Origin: CBDCYS01 sp965226245
GTDB taxonomy: Bacteria > Acidobacteriota > Terriglobia > Bryobacterales > UBA6623
Assembly: GCA_965226245.1 (NCBI GenBank)
Contig: CBDDCL010000014.1
Location: forward strand, 52,952-116,951
Direction of reading: 5' to 3'
Length of the DNA: 64,000 bases
A model generated the notes under the pieces. The model was not told where the DNA came from and ran no database searches. It saw nothing but the letters and a program-made list of their open reading frames with translations. Positions 1 through 8,839 of the stretch are shown one piece after another. The first letter of the stretch is position 1. Each line of letters starts with the position of its first letter. Position numbers and translations under genes: made by a program.

Positions 1-233
1 GGCGGCAGGAATCACGGGAGCGGGGAGCCACCGAAAGCCCCCCAGAAGAATACGAAACACCGCGTTCCGGAGGAGCGAACCGGAACGATCGGATCGCGGC
101 GAGGGCTGGGCCTCGCCGCTCTCTGATGCGGGCCGGGGCGCGAGGACTTTTTCACCCATAATGCAGGGCTATTTTCCTCTTGCCATGCCTAGGTTTAGTA
201 GTTACACTTGTAGTTATATGAAAGGCCGCGACC
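1..233. other. non-coding stretch with two adjacent hairpins
   Basis: No convincing gene is seen. Two strong inverted repeats lie close together: GTTCCGG (64-70) pairs with CCGGAAC (80-86), and GCGGCGAGG (96-104) pairs with CCTCGCCGC (111-119) across a 6-base loop. Neither is followed by a T-run, so a classical intrinsic terminator is unlikely; they may be the remains of a structured RNA or element end. The sequence just before the next gene (AAAGG at 221-225) can serve as its ribosome binding site. Confidence 0.4.
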
Positions 234-509
234 GTGTATGAATGGGATGAAACCAAGAGCCAAGCGAACCTGTCCAAGCACGGCCTCAGCTTTGATGATG
301 CCGACACCGTGTTCTCCGGGCCGTGCGTCACGTTCGAAGATACCCGCTTCAACTACGGCGAACCACGATTTATTACCCTGGGTCACCTCGAGGGCCATGT
401 GGTAGTGGTGGCGCACACGCCGCGCGGTGAGAACACGCGAATAATTTCGATGAGAAAGGGCAACCACCGTGAAGAAAAAGCCTACCAAGAGCGACTTGAA
501 ACGCCTTAA
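234..509 (+). CDS. brnT: BrnT-family ribonuclease toxin
   Basis: This 91-residue protein starts with MYEWDETKSQANLSKHGLSF, the hallmark beginning of BrnT toxins, followed by the family's ...VFSGP..TFED.R..YGE.R..TLGHLEG core and a closing RIISMRKGNHREE segment. BrnT is a RelE-like ribonuclease that stops growth when unbalanced. The start is GTG at 234, with a weak AAAGG upstream. Its 3' end overlaps the following antitoxin gene by 41 bp, the usual toxin-first brnTA order, and such operons are normally repressed by the antitoxin-toxin complex. Length matches the family. On a plasmid it would act as a stability module. Confidence 0.92.
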   Translation: MYEWDETKSQANLSKHGLSFDDADTVFSGPCVTFEDTRFNYGEPRFITLGHLEGHVVVVAHTPRGENTRIISMRKGNHREEKAYQERLETP

Positions 510-738
510 TGAGATGAGCGACGCGAATATCGATTACTCCGATATTCCGGCACTCGATGCGGCCTTCTTTCGTGATGCGCGAGTGGTGGTCCCGCCTGGG
601 AAAAAGCAGCTGACCGTGCGTCTGGACGCGGACGTGCTGGCGTGGCTGCAGGATCAGGGCAAGGGCTACCACAGCCGGATTAATGCCATCCTGAGAGCAT
701 ATTATGAAGCCCATCAGGATCGGGCCAAGCTAGGGTAG
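469..738 (+). CDS. brnA: BrnA-family antitoxin
   Basis: An 89-residue protein that overlaps the brnT end, in the order expected for a brnTA operon. Its C-terminal half (KKQLTVRLDADVLAWLQDQG, then YHSRINAILRAYYEA) is the ribbon-helix-helix DNA-binding fold of BrnA/DUF4415 antitoxins; the N-terminal part (NEMSDANIDYSDIPALDAAF) is the usual toxin-contacting region. It should neutralise BrnT and autorepress the operon. The assigned GTG start at 469 is the one that keeps the conserved N-terminal region; a separate ribosome binding site is not obvious, so translational coupling to brnT is likely. Confidence 0.9.
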   Translation: MKKKPTKSDLKRLNEMSDANIDYSDIPALDAAFFRDARVVVPPGKKQLTVRLDADVLAWLQDQGKGYHSRINAILRAYYEAHQDRAKLG

Positions 739-1016
739 CAAGCGCCTCGGGATCAGTCGCACCTCAGTTATCCGGTTGCTACGTCCTACGAAGCAACCTT
801 AGCTTTATCGTGTAATTTTTAACCAATGGAGGAGTGAGCCAGAACGCTGGCACGTTAATGCGTCGCCGGCAGGATGCGCGGACCGTCGGTGCCGTTCGAC
901 TTGTCATAGAGATTTGGACATGCCGTCCCTCGGGCCGCCCGCCGGGGAAATTTCAGTTGTCTGTCAGACAATCTCTTTCCCAAGCCGCAGCGTTTACGCG
1001 ATGGGGAAGGTGTAAC
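739..1016. other. intergenic, no gene recognised
   Basis: Between brnA and the IS1380 left end I see only short unsupported open frames (for example 834-1034, which runs into the IS end). No repeat, terminator or RNA gene could be recognised. Confidence 0.4.
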
Positions 1017-2680
1017 CCCGGATTTCCATTTTAGTTTCGGTTCTGCTAACCATCGGGTGGCCTCGGACGCCTTTATTTATGTGGGTTTGAGAGCACTCAA
1101 GGCGCTGAGGAGATCAACACCCAATGGGTGAAAAAGAAAACAAACCGTTCCAGCTAAGCTTCAACGGCTTATTGAAAGTCGATTTCCAAGGATCGCGCGT
1201 CACTTCCGATGGCGGGCTGATTCTCATTCGCGAACTGGACGAACGGCTCGGACTCGGGAAGCTGATCGAGGAGCATCTCAGCGACTCGAGGCAAGGCTTG
1301 AACAAGAAGTTCCCGCTGGCCGATCTGTTGCGGCAGTCGGTCTACAGCCGCTTGGCAGGCTACGAGGACCTCAACGATGCCGTTCGAGTGTCGGCTGACC
1401 CGACGTTTCGCTTGATCAGCTCGAAGAGGAACTGGGATCGCGGAGCGGCCTTGACCTCGACGCTGCATGGCTTCGAGACAGAGATGCTGGCGAGCGAAGA
1501 GAACTTGCTGGGGCTGATGGCTGTGAACCGCGAGCTGGTTGCGCAAGCCGAGACGCAGGACGACTCCGAGCGCGTCGTTCTCGACATGGATTCGACCGAA
1601 AGCCCTGTCCACGGCCAGCAAGAGGGCAGTGCCTACAACGGGCACTTCGAGTCGGTCTGCTACCACCCGTTGTTGTTGTTCAACCAACACGGCGACTGCC
1701 TGGCGGCAAAGCTGCGGCCGGGCAACGTGCACAGCGCCAAGGACTGGAACGAGTTGCTGCTGCCCGAGATCGAGCGCCAACAGGCTGCTGGCAAGCAGGT
1801 CACCTTCCGGGCGATGCGGCCTTTGCCAAGCCGGAGATTTATGAGTCTTCGGAGGAACGCGGAGTGCAGTACGCCATTCGCATTCCGGCCAACAAGAGCT
1901 TGGAATTGGCGACCGAAGACATCCTGTTTCAGCCGCCGGGGAGGCCGGGTCGCAAGCCCTTGGTGCGCTACAAGAGCTTCCGCTATCAGGCGGAGAGTTG
2001 GTCCAAGCCGCGACGCATCGTGGCCAAGGTCGAGCATCATCTCGGTGAGCTGTTCCCGCGCGTCGGCTTTATCGCGACGAACATGACGTTGCCGAGTCGG
2101 TCTGTGGTGCGCTTCTACAACAAGCGCGGCACGGCCGAGCAATGGATTAAAGAAGGCAAGCAGGCCACACACTGGACGCGGCTTTCGTGCCATCGCTTTG
2201 GGGCCAACGAAGTGCGACTGCAGCTCAGCGTGCTGGCCTACAACCTGGGCAACTTGTGGCGACGGCTCGGACTGCCGAACAGGATCAAGAGTTGGTCGCT
2301 GACGAGCTTGCAACACAGGTTGATGAAGACCGGCGGTCGGCTGGTCAAGCACGCGCGGTATTACTGGCTGCTGCTGGCCGAGGGGTATCTGAACCGGCGG
2401 CTGTTCGGCGACATGCTGCGACGGATCTGGGCGCTGCCTGTGCCGGGTGGGTAGCGTTGCCCGGGTGAGGATCAACAATTTTGGCTCCAAAAAGGTTTCG
2501 CAGGGAGCATTGTCGGCCGGAGCACCGTTCAGCCCGCTCAAGCAACGTCTGTGAGCAGACGGACGAGCCCTGGCGCCTACCGGCGGAGGTGATGTGCAGG
2601 GTTCAGCGCGAAAAGACGTGGTATTCGGGGCAGCGCGGGTGTATACTTTCACCGTGCCAGGGCCAAAATGGAAATCCTGG
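1017..2680 (+). mobile_element. IS1380-family element, copy 1
   Basis: The left end begins CCCGGATTTCCATTTTAG and the right end, read inward, CCAGGATTTCCATTTTGG, so the terminal inverted repeats match at most of the first 17 positions. They enclose one IS1380-type transposase gene. The 3' non-coding part (about 2475-2680) is nearly the same as that of copy 3 at 55676-55900. No target duplication is visible on the flanks. Three further copies lie at 37152-38813, 55676-57340 and 62048-63709. Confidence 0.85.
1124..2454 (+). pseudogene. IS1380 transposase, frameshifted
   Basis: The gene matches the intact 443-residue transposases of copies 2-4 from its start (MGEKENKPFQLSFNGLLKVD) to its end, but one G is missing near 1811-1815: the intact copies read CCGGGGCGATG, this one CCGGGCGATG. 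The reading frame therefore breaks exactly at the RGDAAFA block that holds the second catalytic aspartate, and the rest is carried in another frame from about 1864. The first aspartate block (LDMDST) and the EQWIKEGK glutamate block are both still encoded. As read, it cannot make an active transposase; a homopolymer sequencing error would look the same. Confidence 0.88.
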
Positions 2681-2702
2681 TTTAATCAGTAAGAGGTGAT
2701 TT

Positions 2703-2957
2703 ATGAGGCAGTTTGCGAAGTGGCTAGTACTAAGTTCAGTGGCGGCCGCACTGCTCGGACTTGGTTGCCAAGGACCTCCGGAACAGGTCGAGGAGGCTGA
2801 ACCCATGCCGGCCGCAGAACCCGAGCCGGCCGCAGAGCCGGCAGAAAAAGAGCCCACCGCAGAGGAGCCGAAGCAGGAGGAGAGCGAACCCGAAGGTAGT
2901 GCCCAGGCAGCACCAGCGGGAAGGGAAGGTCTCTCGACGCAGAACATGTGGGCTTAA
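2703..2957 (+). CDS. short lipoprotein, probably a truncated N-terminus
   Basis: The 84-residue product begins MRQFAKWLVLSSVAAALLGLGC, a lipoprotein signal peptide with lipobox LGLGC (Cys22), so it would be exported and lipidated. The mature part is an acidic linker rich in Pro, Glu and Ala with repeated AEPE/AEPA units. No folded domain follows; the frame stops soon after, in sequence leading to a Tn3 remnant, so this may be the N-terminal stub of a larger envelope lipoprotein. A purine-rich site AAGAGGTGA (2691-2699) sits before the ATG. It starts only 22 bp beyond the IS1380 end, so its own promoter may be lost or provided by the IS. Confidence 0.5.
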   Translation: MRQFAKWLVLSSVAAALLGLGCQGPPEQVEEAEPMPAAEPEPAAEPAEKEPTAEEPKQEESEPEGSAQAAPAGREGLSTQNMWA

Positions 2958-3186
2958 GGGATTTCCCGCTGGCACAAAGGACGCATCAGAATGGTACAGG
3001 GACAGAAAGGGGGGTGTACCAAGAATCCGCGATGCTTTGTGCCACACCTTCATTATCCGGCTCTTCCGGGTTTTTAGTGGGTGGCCAACGGGTAGCCGGC
3101 TCCTCCATCCAGGGTAGCGCCCAGAATCGTGCGAATTTATACGCTAAGAGGTTTCGAGTCACCTCGATTGGATCAACAGAGCACTG

Positions 3187-3693
3187 GGACAGGATCGGAC
3201 AGTTCTTCGCGGCGTTCGCGAGCGGCCAGACCACCGCGTCTGTCGCACTCAAGCGTCTGGTAGGCCATGGGCCGAAGAATCGCTTCTACCGAGCGACCCG
3301 CGAGCTCGGCCGCGTCTTCAAGACCGAGTTCATCCTCGACTACCTGAGCCAGCCGGCGCGCTTCGCACGCGGATCCGACGCGGGCTCCTCAAGGGAGAAC
3401 AGCTACACGCCCTCGCCCGGTGCGTCCACTACGGCCGACTGGGCCGACTGGATCAGCGCGACTTCGAACGCCAAACCGGCGCGGCGAGCTGCCTGCTTCT
3501 CATCCTCGCAGCTATCATCTATTGGTAGATTCGGGAGATCGATCGTGTTTTGAGCGAGGCGGGCTCGGATGCGGACGATCTCAACTTCGAGTTACTGTCC
3601 CATATCAGCCCGATCGGGTGGGACAACGTCCTCCTCTACGGCGAGTACCAGCTCAACCGCAGTCTCGTGCAAAGCGAAAGGCTTAGCGTATAA
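3187..3693 (+). pseudogene. Tn3-family transposase, C-terminal remnant
   Basis: Across changing frames the sequence encodes the end of a Tn3 transposase: FYRATRELGRVFKTEFILDY, then RRGLLKGEQLHALARCVHY, GRLDQRDFERQTGAASCLL, ILAAIIYWQIREIDRVLSEA and finally LSHISPIGWDNVLLYGEYQL before the stop at 3691-3693. These are the standard closing blocks of the DDE domain of large Tn3 transposases. The N-terminal DNA-binding and first catalytic regions are gone, and a frame break lies near 3363-3375 where copy 2 differs by small indels. Non-functional. Confidence 0.85.
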
Positions 3694-3703
3694 ATTCGCA
3701 CGA

Positions 3704-4733
3704 ATGGGGTATCCACTTGACTCAGGTGACCCCAAGATGTAGTATGCGCCCTCGTGGAGGATTATCCACGCGACCTGCTCGAGTTCGAGGCACGCTTCGC
3801 CAGCGAAGGGGCCTGTCGCGACTATCTGTCCGCGTTGCGCTGGCCGGAGGGTTTCCGCTGTCCGGGATGCGGGCATGAGCGGGCTTGGCCGGTGCGCAAA
3901 GTGTGGTTCGAATGCGCTCGCTGCGGGCGGCAGACGTCGGTGACCTCCGGCACGATCTTCCAAGACACACGTAAGCCGCTGCGGCCGTGGTTCCGGGCGA
4001 TCTGGCACGTCACTTCGCAAAAGAACGGGGTCAGCGCGCTGGGTCTGCAGCGCGTTCTCGGGTTGGGCAGCTATCAAACTGCGTGGACCTGGATGCACAA
4101 GCTGCGGCGAGCGATGGTGCGTCCGGGGCGGGAGCGATTGGCGGGCGTAGTCGAGGTCGATGAGACCTATTGGGGCGCTGAGGAAGAGGGTGTGAGCGGC
4201 CGGCAGACCGAGCGTAAAGCCTTGATTGCAGTAGCCGCGGAAGAGAGAGGTCGCGGGCTAGGACGGATCCGCATGCAGCGCGTGCGCAACGCCTCGGCGG
4301 CCAGTTTGATGCCCTTCGTGGAGGAGTCGGTCGAGCCGGGAAGCGTGTGCACACCGACGGCTGGCTGGGCTACGAGCCGCTGGAGAAAAAGGGCTACCAG
4401 CATCGCATCGTCTTTCTGTCGGGCCGCCGCAAGCAGGCCTCGGAATTATTGCCGAGGGTGCACCAAGCGATCTCGTTGCTCAAGCGCTGGCTGCTGGGCA
4501 CGCACCAAGGCGCGGTTAGCCACGAGCATCTGGACTACTACCTCGACGAGTTTGTGTTCCGCTTCAACCGGCGCAGCTCACGCAGCCGGGGAAAACTCTT
4601 CTACCGCCTTGTGCAGCAGGCAGTGGCCGTGGACCCAACGCCGTATCGATCGATCGTCGCCGACTGGGACGCCGAGGCCCCGTGAGCCCAACCACAAGAT
4701 GTTGGGGCCACCTGAATGAAGTGGATACCCCAT
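3704..4733 (+). mobile_element. IS1595-family element with 8 bp target duplication
   Basis: The ends are a near-perfect inverted repeat: ATGGGGTATCCACTTGACTC on the left and, read inward, ATGGGGTATCCACTTCATTC on the right. The element is bordered by the direct repeat TCGCACGA (3696-3703 and 4734-4741), the 8 bp duplication typical of IS1595. The insertion splits the right end of the surrounding Tn3 remnant, whose unbroken form is seen at 16996-17032. Confidence 0.95.
3754..4685 (+). pseudogene. IS1595 transposase (ISXO2-like), frameshifted
   Basis: From a GTG at 3754 the frame encodes the family's zinc-ribbon (CPGCG ... CARCG, about residues 31-56) and the first half of the ISXO2-like catalytic domain with EVDETYWGAEEEG. 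Near 4340 the frame is lost: the expected continuation HTDGWLGYEPLEKKGYQHR is read from 4347 in the -1 frame and runs on to 4685 with the YYLDEFVFRFNRR block. A single missing base explains this. Together the two parts give about 310 residues, the normal family length. A programmed shift is possible but there is no obvious slippery run here. Confidence 0.85.
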
Positions 4734-4831
4734 TCGCACGATTCTGGGCGCTACCCTGATAAAGTATGTTATCGAACTGTTTGGAAAGTGGTGGCCCGGT
4801 CTTGTCTGAGGCACATGGGAGAATAAAAGCC

Positions 4832-5499
4832 ATGCAGCGTCAACGCGGCGAGTTGGTTCCGATCGGTGATGCCTTGGCCGATCTGGGCGGTCCGGTGAAA
4901 GCGATCCGCGACGCCTCGCCTCAGGCGTTGCACCACTTCACCCAGGCCGACCAGGTGAGCCAGTTAGTGACGGCCAGCGAAGCGGACGCCGATCTGGGCT
5001 TCATGGTCCGGTTGATGGCGCTGTGCTCGCTGCCCCGCACCAATCCCGGCAACCGGAAAGAGTACAAGCGCGTTAACGGCCCCTACACGCTCTACATGAT
5101 CGCTGGCGGCGGAAACAAGCTCCCCTACGGCAACTTGCCGCGCCTCTTGCTGGCCTGGGTGTGCACCGAAGCGGTGCGGACCCAAAGCCGCGAGCTCGTC
5201 CTGGGGAAGTCGCTTTCCAAGTTCATGCAGACATTGGGGGTGTACAACAGCGGCGACCAACCCCAAACCCGCCTCCGCAATCAAATGAAGCGGCTCTTTG
5301 GTTGCACCGTGTCACTGATCTACGAAGACGAGCACGGTGAGCAGTTCGTATCCTCGTTGATCGCCGAGCGAGGCGAGTTCTGGTGGAACGAGCGCAAGCC
5401 CGACCAGCCTTCGCTGTGGAACAGCAAGATCGAACTCGGCGAGAAGTTCTTCAACGAGATCATCCGCCACCCCGTGCCGCTCAACATGAACACCCTCAC
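4832..5499 (+). pseudogene. repA: plasmid replication initiator RepA, 3'-truncated (copy 1)
   Basis: The protein matches the intact RepA at 17109-18077 along about 220 residues, including the RTNPGN, NLPRLLLAWVCTEAVRTQSR, FWWNERKPDQPSLW and FNEIIRHPVPLN blocks, then ends abruptly after NTLTA where a 341 bp inverted-repeat element begins. The last third, which in the intact gene continues LKRCSLGLDLYLWLTYRTF, is missing. ATG at 4832 (MQRQRGELVP) is preferred over the ATG at 4766 because the homology among the three RepA copies starts there and GGGAGA lies before it. No iteron origin remains next to it. Function is probably lost. Confidence 0.88.
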
Positions 5500-5840
5500 G
5501 GCCCAGAACCAGAGTTCGCGTCATGGGCCGCCATCTGTGACGGGATGAAGTGGCCGCCAGCGGGTTCACGCCTCCTCACCAGCCGATTTGGCGCCTCATC
5601 TCGCCATTTCTCGTTGCTCCAGAAGAGAATCTTGAGCATGAAACGACACCGGGACGAGCACGATCTCGGCGAGCGCTGGTCGTGGACGCACGACGAGTTC
5701 GACTTGCTTCGAAACCGCACAGACAGCGGCCCAATAACGACTTAGAGACGCCTACGCGAGTTGCGGGCGCGCGATTCGAGGGCCTCTGGAAATCCGGACC
5801 GCCAGATGGCGGCCCATGACGCGAACTCTGGTTCTGGGCC
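5500..5840. mobile_element. 341 bp mini-element with perfect 38 bp inverted ends
   Basis: Positions 5500-5537 (GGCCCAGAACCAGAGTTCGC... to ...CCGCCATCTG) recur exactly inverted at 5803-5840. The 38 bp length recalls Tn3-derived miniature elements, but the end sequence is not like the GGGGTC...TAAG ends of that family, so the parent is unknown. The inner 265 bp has no supported gene. On its left it cuts repA; on its right begins a parA C-terminus, so it marks a fused deletion. No target duplication is apparent. Confidence 0.75.
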
Positions 5841-5845
5841 AAATA

Positions 5846-5983
5846 GGCATTCCAATCCTGACAAAGGAAATCGCCCAGCGAGTAGCGTATGCTGAGAGCC
5901 TGACCATGGGCAGAACGATTTTAAATGGGCAGCGGGAAGCCCGGCCGCTTGCGAGATCGAAAAGCTTACGAAGGGGATCCTGA
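5846..5983 (+). pseudogene. ParA-family partition ATPase, C-terminal remnant
   Basis: In frame from 5846 the sequence reads GIPILTKEIAQRVAYAESLT then MGRTILNGQREARPLA and stops at 5981-5983. This is the closing segment of ParA ATPases (usually ...RVAYAEALAQGKTVLEW...), here without its ATP-binding two thirds. The stop is 3 bp before the start of the next gene, an operon-like spacing of parA with its partner. The upstream part was removed at the junction with the mini-element. Confidence 0.75.
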
Positions 5984-5986
5984 GCT

Positions 5987-6298
5987 ATGAGCGAGAAACC
6001 ATTCGAGCGTGTTCCAGAACCAAAGTTGCTTGTCGATGACGCCATGGAGTCATTTAAAAAAGAGGGTTCAGGCCAGGCTCCGGCCCTTATGGGAAAACCG
6101 CCACGGAAGAACGTCAAGAAGGCGAAGACCCATGCGCCGGCAAAACGGCTCAGTATCGATGTACCGGTCTTCGTCCAGCGGCGCTTCAAGACAGCGTGTC
6201 GCGCAACCAGCCGACAGATGTTCACTGAGCTACGGCACTTGATCGAAGCCCGTATGTTGGAGCTTGAAAGTGAGATCGGAAAGCCGCGGGCAGGATGA
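5987..6298 (+). CDS. small ribbon-helix-helix partition-type protein
   Basis: A 103-residue basic protein whose C-terminal half (KRLSIDVPVFVQRRFKTACR then ATSRQMFTELRHLIEARMLE) has the strand-helix-helix pattern of plasmid ribbon-helix-helix DNA-binding proteins. The N-terminal 50 residues are basic and likely flexible, as in ParG-type centromere-binding proteins, where such a tail stimulates the ATPase. It lies 3 bp after the parA remnant, which supports a role as the ParB-like partner of that lost ParA. A GGGGAT ribosome binding site precedes the ATG. It may now act only as a repressor. The sequence does not resemble the 85-residue partner at 61639. Confidence 0.7.
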   Translation: MSEKPFERVPEPKLLVDDAMESFKKEGSGQAPALMGKPPRKNVKKAKTHAPAKRLSIDVPVFVQRRFKTACRATSRQMFTELRHLIEARMLELESEIGKPRAG

Positions 6299-6302
6299 CC
6301 CC

Positions 6303-6779
6303 GGAGATATTGTCAAATGTTGTGGATGGGCGAGGTCAGGCGGCGTTCTCCTGAACCATCAATCCATCCTTGAAAACCTTTCCCTCTAAGACATGAACAA
6401 TCACTTCCGAACCGTTCAGGCGTCGCCAGTGGCGCTCGGCTTGGCGGGCCAGCATGAAGACCATCGTTAACGACGCTTCGCGGCTGCCACAACCCTTCGT
6501 TCGTCGCTGCCGCAAACGGACCGTCGCAAAGGTGGACTCGATCGGGTTCGTCGTCCGCAAGTGCCCCCAGTGCTCGGCCGGAAAGTCGCATATGCTGGGG
6601 GGGCAGAATGGTGGTGCCGGCGTTGCGGCAGCCGGTTTCAGGTTCCGTGGGCGCAATGTTCGAAGCCAGTGGCTGTTGAGTGAGGCAGCGGAGCGTAGCT
6701 CGTTCGACGATAGCCCCAGATAATCCCGAAAGCCATCGGCTGATGACGTCACCATCGCCCGGCGCTCGGACCGGCTCAT
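6303..6779 (-). pseudogene. IS256-family transposase, C-terminal remnant
   Basis: On the minus strand the frame 6779-6336 carries HLRTTNPIESTFATVRLRQR, then RTKGCGSREASLTMVFMLAR and QAERHWRRLNG, the closing blocks of IS256/MULE transposases that include the catalytic glutamate region NPIES. The sequence GATATTGTCAAATGTTGTGG at 6306-6325 resembles an IS256 terminal repeat. The N-terminal two thirds are missing and the upstream side meets IS3 debris. Non-functional. Confidence 0.8.
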
Positions 6780-6961
6780 CGACCGGACTCTCTGGACAAA
6801 AAATCCCGCTCCACCGTCAACTCCCCGATCTTGGCGTGAAGCTCGCGGACGTCGCTTTCATGATCCCGACATCGGCGTTCAACGCCGTTTGAGAACACCT
6901 CGCCAAGCCCTTCGATCACCTGGCACTTCCATGGGCTCACCTGGCTCGGATGAACCTGGTG
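6776..6961 (-). pseudogene. IS3-family OrfA fragment
   Basis: The minus-strand translation KHQVHPSQVSPWKCQVIEGL followed by GEVFSNG and VRELHAKIGELTVERDFLSR is the helix-turn-helix/leucine-zipper part of an IS3-family OrfA. The start of OrfA and all of OrfB are missing, and both sides abut other broken elements. It is a relic. Confidence 0.75.
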
Positions 6962-6969
6962 CTTTGATG

Positions 6970-7446
6970 GAATGTGTTGCAACTTTGGGCGACGGCGGCT
7001 GGGTAGCCTGAAGAGATAATGAAGAAGGCAATCCGACCGGCGATCTTCAAGGGGCGACAAACCGAGCCCGAACTGATTGTTTGCGCCGTGCGCTGGTACC
7101 TTCGGTACTCACTCTCGCTCCGCGATGTCGAAGAGCTGCTCAGCGAGCGGGGCCTGGAGGCGGACCACACGACAATCTGGCGCTGGGTCCAGCGCTACGG
7201 TCCCGAACTGGAGGAGCGGCTGCGCCGTCATCTCAAGCCAACCAACAAGTCCTGGCGTGTCGATGAGACCTACGTTCGTGTCAAGGGTCGCTGGTGCTAC
7301 CTCTACCGAGCCATCGATTTCACCGGGGCCACGATCGACTTCGTGCTCTCGGGGTTGCGCGATGCCGCCGGCCAAACGCCTGTTCCGCAAGGTGCTAACG
7401 GATCCGTCGCATCCACAGCCCCGCGTCATCAACACCGACCAGGCAA
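6970..7446 (+). pseudogene. IS6-family transposase, truncated and frameshifted
   Basis: The ATG at 7019 opens MKKAIRPAIFKGRQTEPELI, followed by the IS6 blocks VRWYLRYSLSLRDVEELLSE, IWRWVQRYGPELEERLRRHL, WRVDETYVRVKGRWCYLYRA. After LSGLRDAA the frame is lost by a base; the expected AKRLFRKVLTDPSHPQPRVI NTDQA continues in another frame until 7446, where a Tn3-type end begins. The last third with the catalytic glutamate is missing. TGTTGCAACTTTGG at 6971-6984 matches an IS6-type terminal repeat. Confidence 0.82.
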
Positions 7447-7493
7447 GGGTAGCGCCTATATTGGTGTTGAAATACAACATAAGGACCCGTTCC

Positions 7494-7736
7494 TTAGCGG
7501 ACCAGGGCGCGATCGAGGACGTACTGGCCGTAGAGAATAACGTTGTCCCATTCGATCGGGCTGACGTGCTGGAGCAGGGTTGCGTCAATGCCTTCCTCGG
7601 CGACAGCCCCCGAGCGCACCGTCTGCGTGATCTGCTTGGCTTGCCAATAGATGATGCAAGCCAGAATCAATGTCAGGCAGCTACAGGAGTTCATCTGCTC
7701 GTGTAGGGGTTGCGATAGCAACGGTGCAAAATCCAA
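7494..7736 (-). pseudogene. Tn3-family transposase, C-terminal remnant (type B)
   Basis: The minus frame reads CLTLILACIIYWQAKQITQT, then LLQHVSPIEWDNVILYGQYV LDRALVR and stop, the same closing blocks as in the type A remnants but clearly diverged (about half the residues differ). Only the last 60 or so residues of the roughly 1000-residue transposase remain. It reads toward the element's left end, as expected for tnpA in a Tn3 unit. Confidence 0.82.
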
Positions 7737-7845
7737 CGCTAAGGGCCGTCGCTTTGTGTCCGAAGGTGAGCCAGCCGCGACCGGAGTGGGCGGTCAATCT
7801 GGGCTCGACTCCGCCGAAGCGGGCATCGGGCTGCGTCGTTGAGGT

Positions 7846-8499
7846 TCAGGACGAGACCTTCGGCCCGTTGTGCAAGAGGCACTGGTCGTAGAAGGCCCGA
7901 TAGCTGGGGTCGAGTCCCTCAAGCAGTGCTTCCCAAGACAGCACGTCAAGGTCAATCGCGTCCAGCGTCGGGATGAACCAGTGGTCGAACCACGCGTCCC
8001 GGTCGCCCCGATACGCATCAACCCGGTCCTGCACGCGCTGCCGGATACTGTCTTTGGTCACGAGGTCACGAAAGACACCGCATTCGATTTGGCTCTTCGG
8101 TGCGGCCACGAAGAAGCCCAGACGCGCCATCTGCGGGGGGGTAATGCCAGCCCAGCGGATGGTTTCAGCCACACACGCCACGGTCCGGGCCACCTGATCG
8201 TAGCTGGTCGCATTCTTGGTGCCAGACGACAGTTTCGAGAACATTTTCGCTTCCACGACGACGAGCTGTCTCGCCGCATCTCGAAGCGTGAGATCTCCCT
8301 TTCCCGATGTGCCAATGTCGAAGTGGCCGATGACACCATCAGCGTGCGACCAACTCTCGGCCAAGTTGTCGCCCCGCCACCGCGCCAGGGACTGAGGCCG
8401 CAGTAGCGCCTCGGCATACCAACGTGCATCAGGGAGGAACGCCAGCCGATGGGTCTCCGGGGCATAGTGGTGAGCCCAGTCAAGAATCAGCTGAAGCAT
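7846..8499 (-). CDS. PD-(D/E)XK nuclease-like protein, passenger in Tn3 unit
   Basis: A 217-residue protein I cannot assign to a named family. It shows a plausible PD-(D/E)XK nuclease core: HFDIGTSGKGDLTLRD with Asp69, then a hydrophobic strand LVVVEAKM with Glu83 and Lys85, giving the D...ExK triad, with helices on both sides. The flanking context (resolvase, tnpA remnant, type I restriction operon just beyond) fits a restriction or anti-phage role, but a DNA-repair or orphan nuclease role is equally possible. It opens with ATG at 8499; no clear ribosome binding site is visible. There is no signal peptide or membrane segment. Confidence 0.65.
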   Translation of the reverse strand: MLQLILDWAHHYAPETHRLAFLPDARWYAEALLRPQSLARWRGDNLAESWSHADGVIGHFDIGTSGKGDLTLRDAARQLVVVEAKMFSKLSSGTKNATSYDQVARTVACVAETIRWAGITPPQMARLGFFVAAPKSQIECGVFRDLVTKDSIRQRVQDRVDAYRGDRDAWFDHWFIPTLDAIDLDVLSWEALLEGLDPSYRAFYDQCLLHNGPKVSS

Positions 8500-8839
8500 C
8501 CAGCCTTAGTTGTAGAGCGCCGTGGGACGAATCGTCTGGGCTGGCGTTCCGACAGACGCAAGAATGTCGATGACTCTCGGATGCATGGTTCCTTGCAGTG
8601 AGCGTTCGGCACGCCGCGCGAGGAGCGCTCATGACCGCCCGCGCTTGCTGGTGGTGGATGTGCCTCTGGCGGTGCGTTCAGAGGCGAACCCGACGCGGCC
8701 ACTGTGTGCGGTTAAGCGGGCCTCGATGCGCCGACGACCAGCCTCACCGCCGTGCTCCCTAGGGTAGCGCCCAGATTTAGGGCTGTCTCGATCAGGGACG
8801 AGTCGAGACGGAAGGGTCATGGCCAAGTGTCGATAATAA
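8500..8839. other. intergenic in Tn3 unit, partial transposon end
   Basis: No supported gene. A partial Tn3-type end, GGGTAGCGCCCAGATTTAGG at 8762-8781, shares its first 14 bases with the type A ends and then diverges, suggesting a broken insertion here. Confidence 0.4.

Larger units (their letters stand above)
3112..4756 (+). mobile_element. Tn3-family remnant (type A, copy 1) interrupted by IS1595
   Basis: A 37 bp Tn3-like end starts at 3112 (GGGTAGCGCCCAGAATCG..., ending ACGCTAAG at 3148). Its inverted partner starts at 3682 (CTTAGCGTATAAATTCGC), is split by an IS1595 at 3704-4733, and finishes GGGCGCTACCC at 4756. Only the 3' part of tnpA lies between. The same element with a longer tnpA piece recurs at 15844-17032, and both copies are followed directly by a repA gene. 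Confidence 0.85.

Noticed and set aside
96..119. Intrinsic terminator
   Set aside because: Strong hairpin but no following T-run on either strand.
1660..2652. 330-residue minus frame opposite the IS1380 transposase
   Set aside because: Recurs as a shadow in every IS1380 copy; composition not protein-like.
6454..6723. Plus-strand 89-residue frame
   Set aside because: Shadow of the IS256 remnant read on the minus strand.
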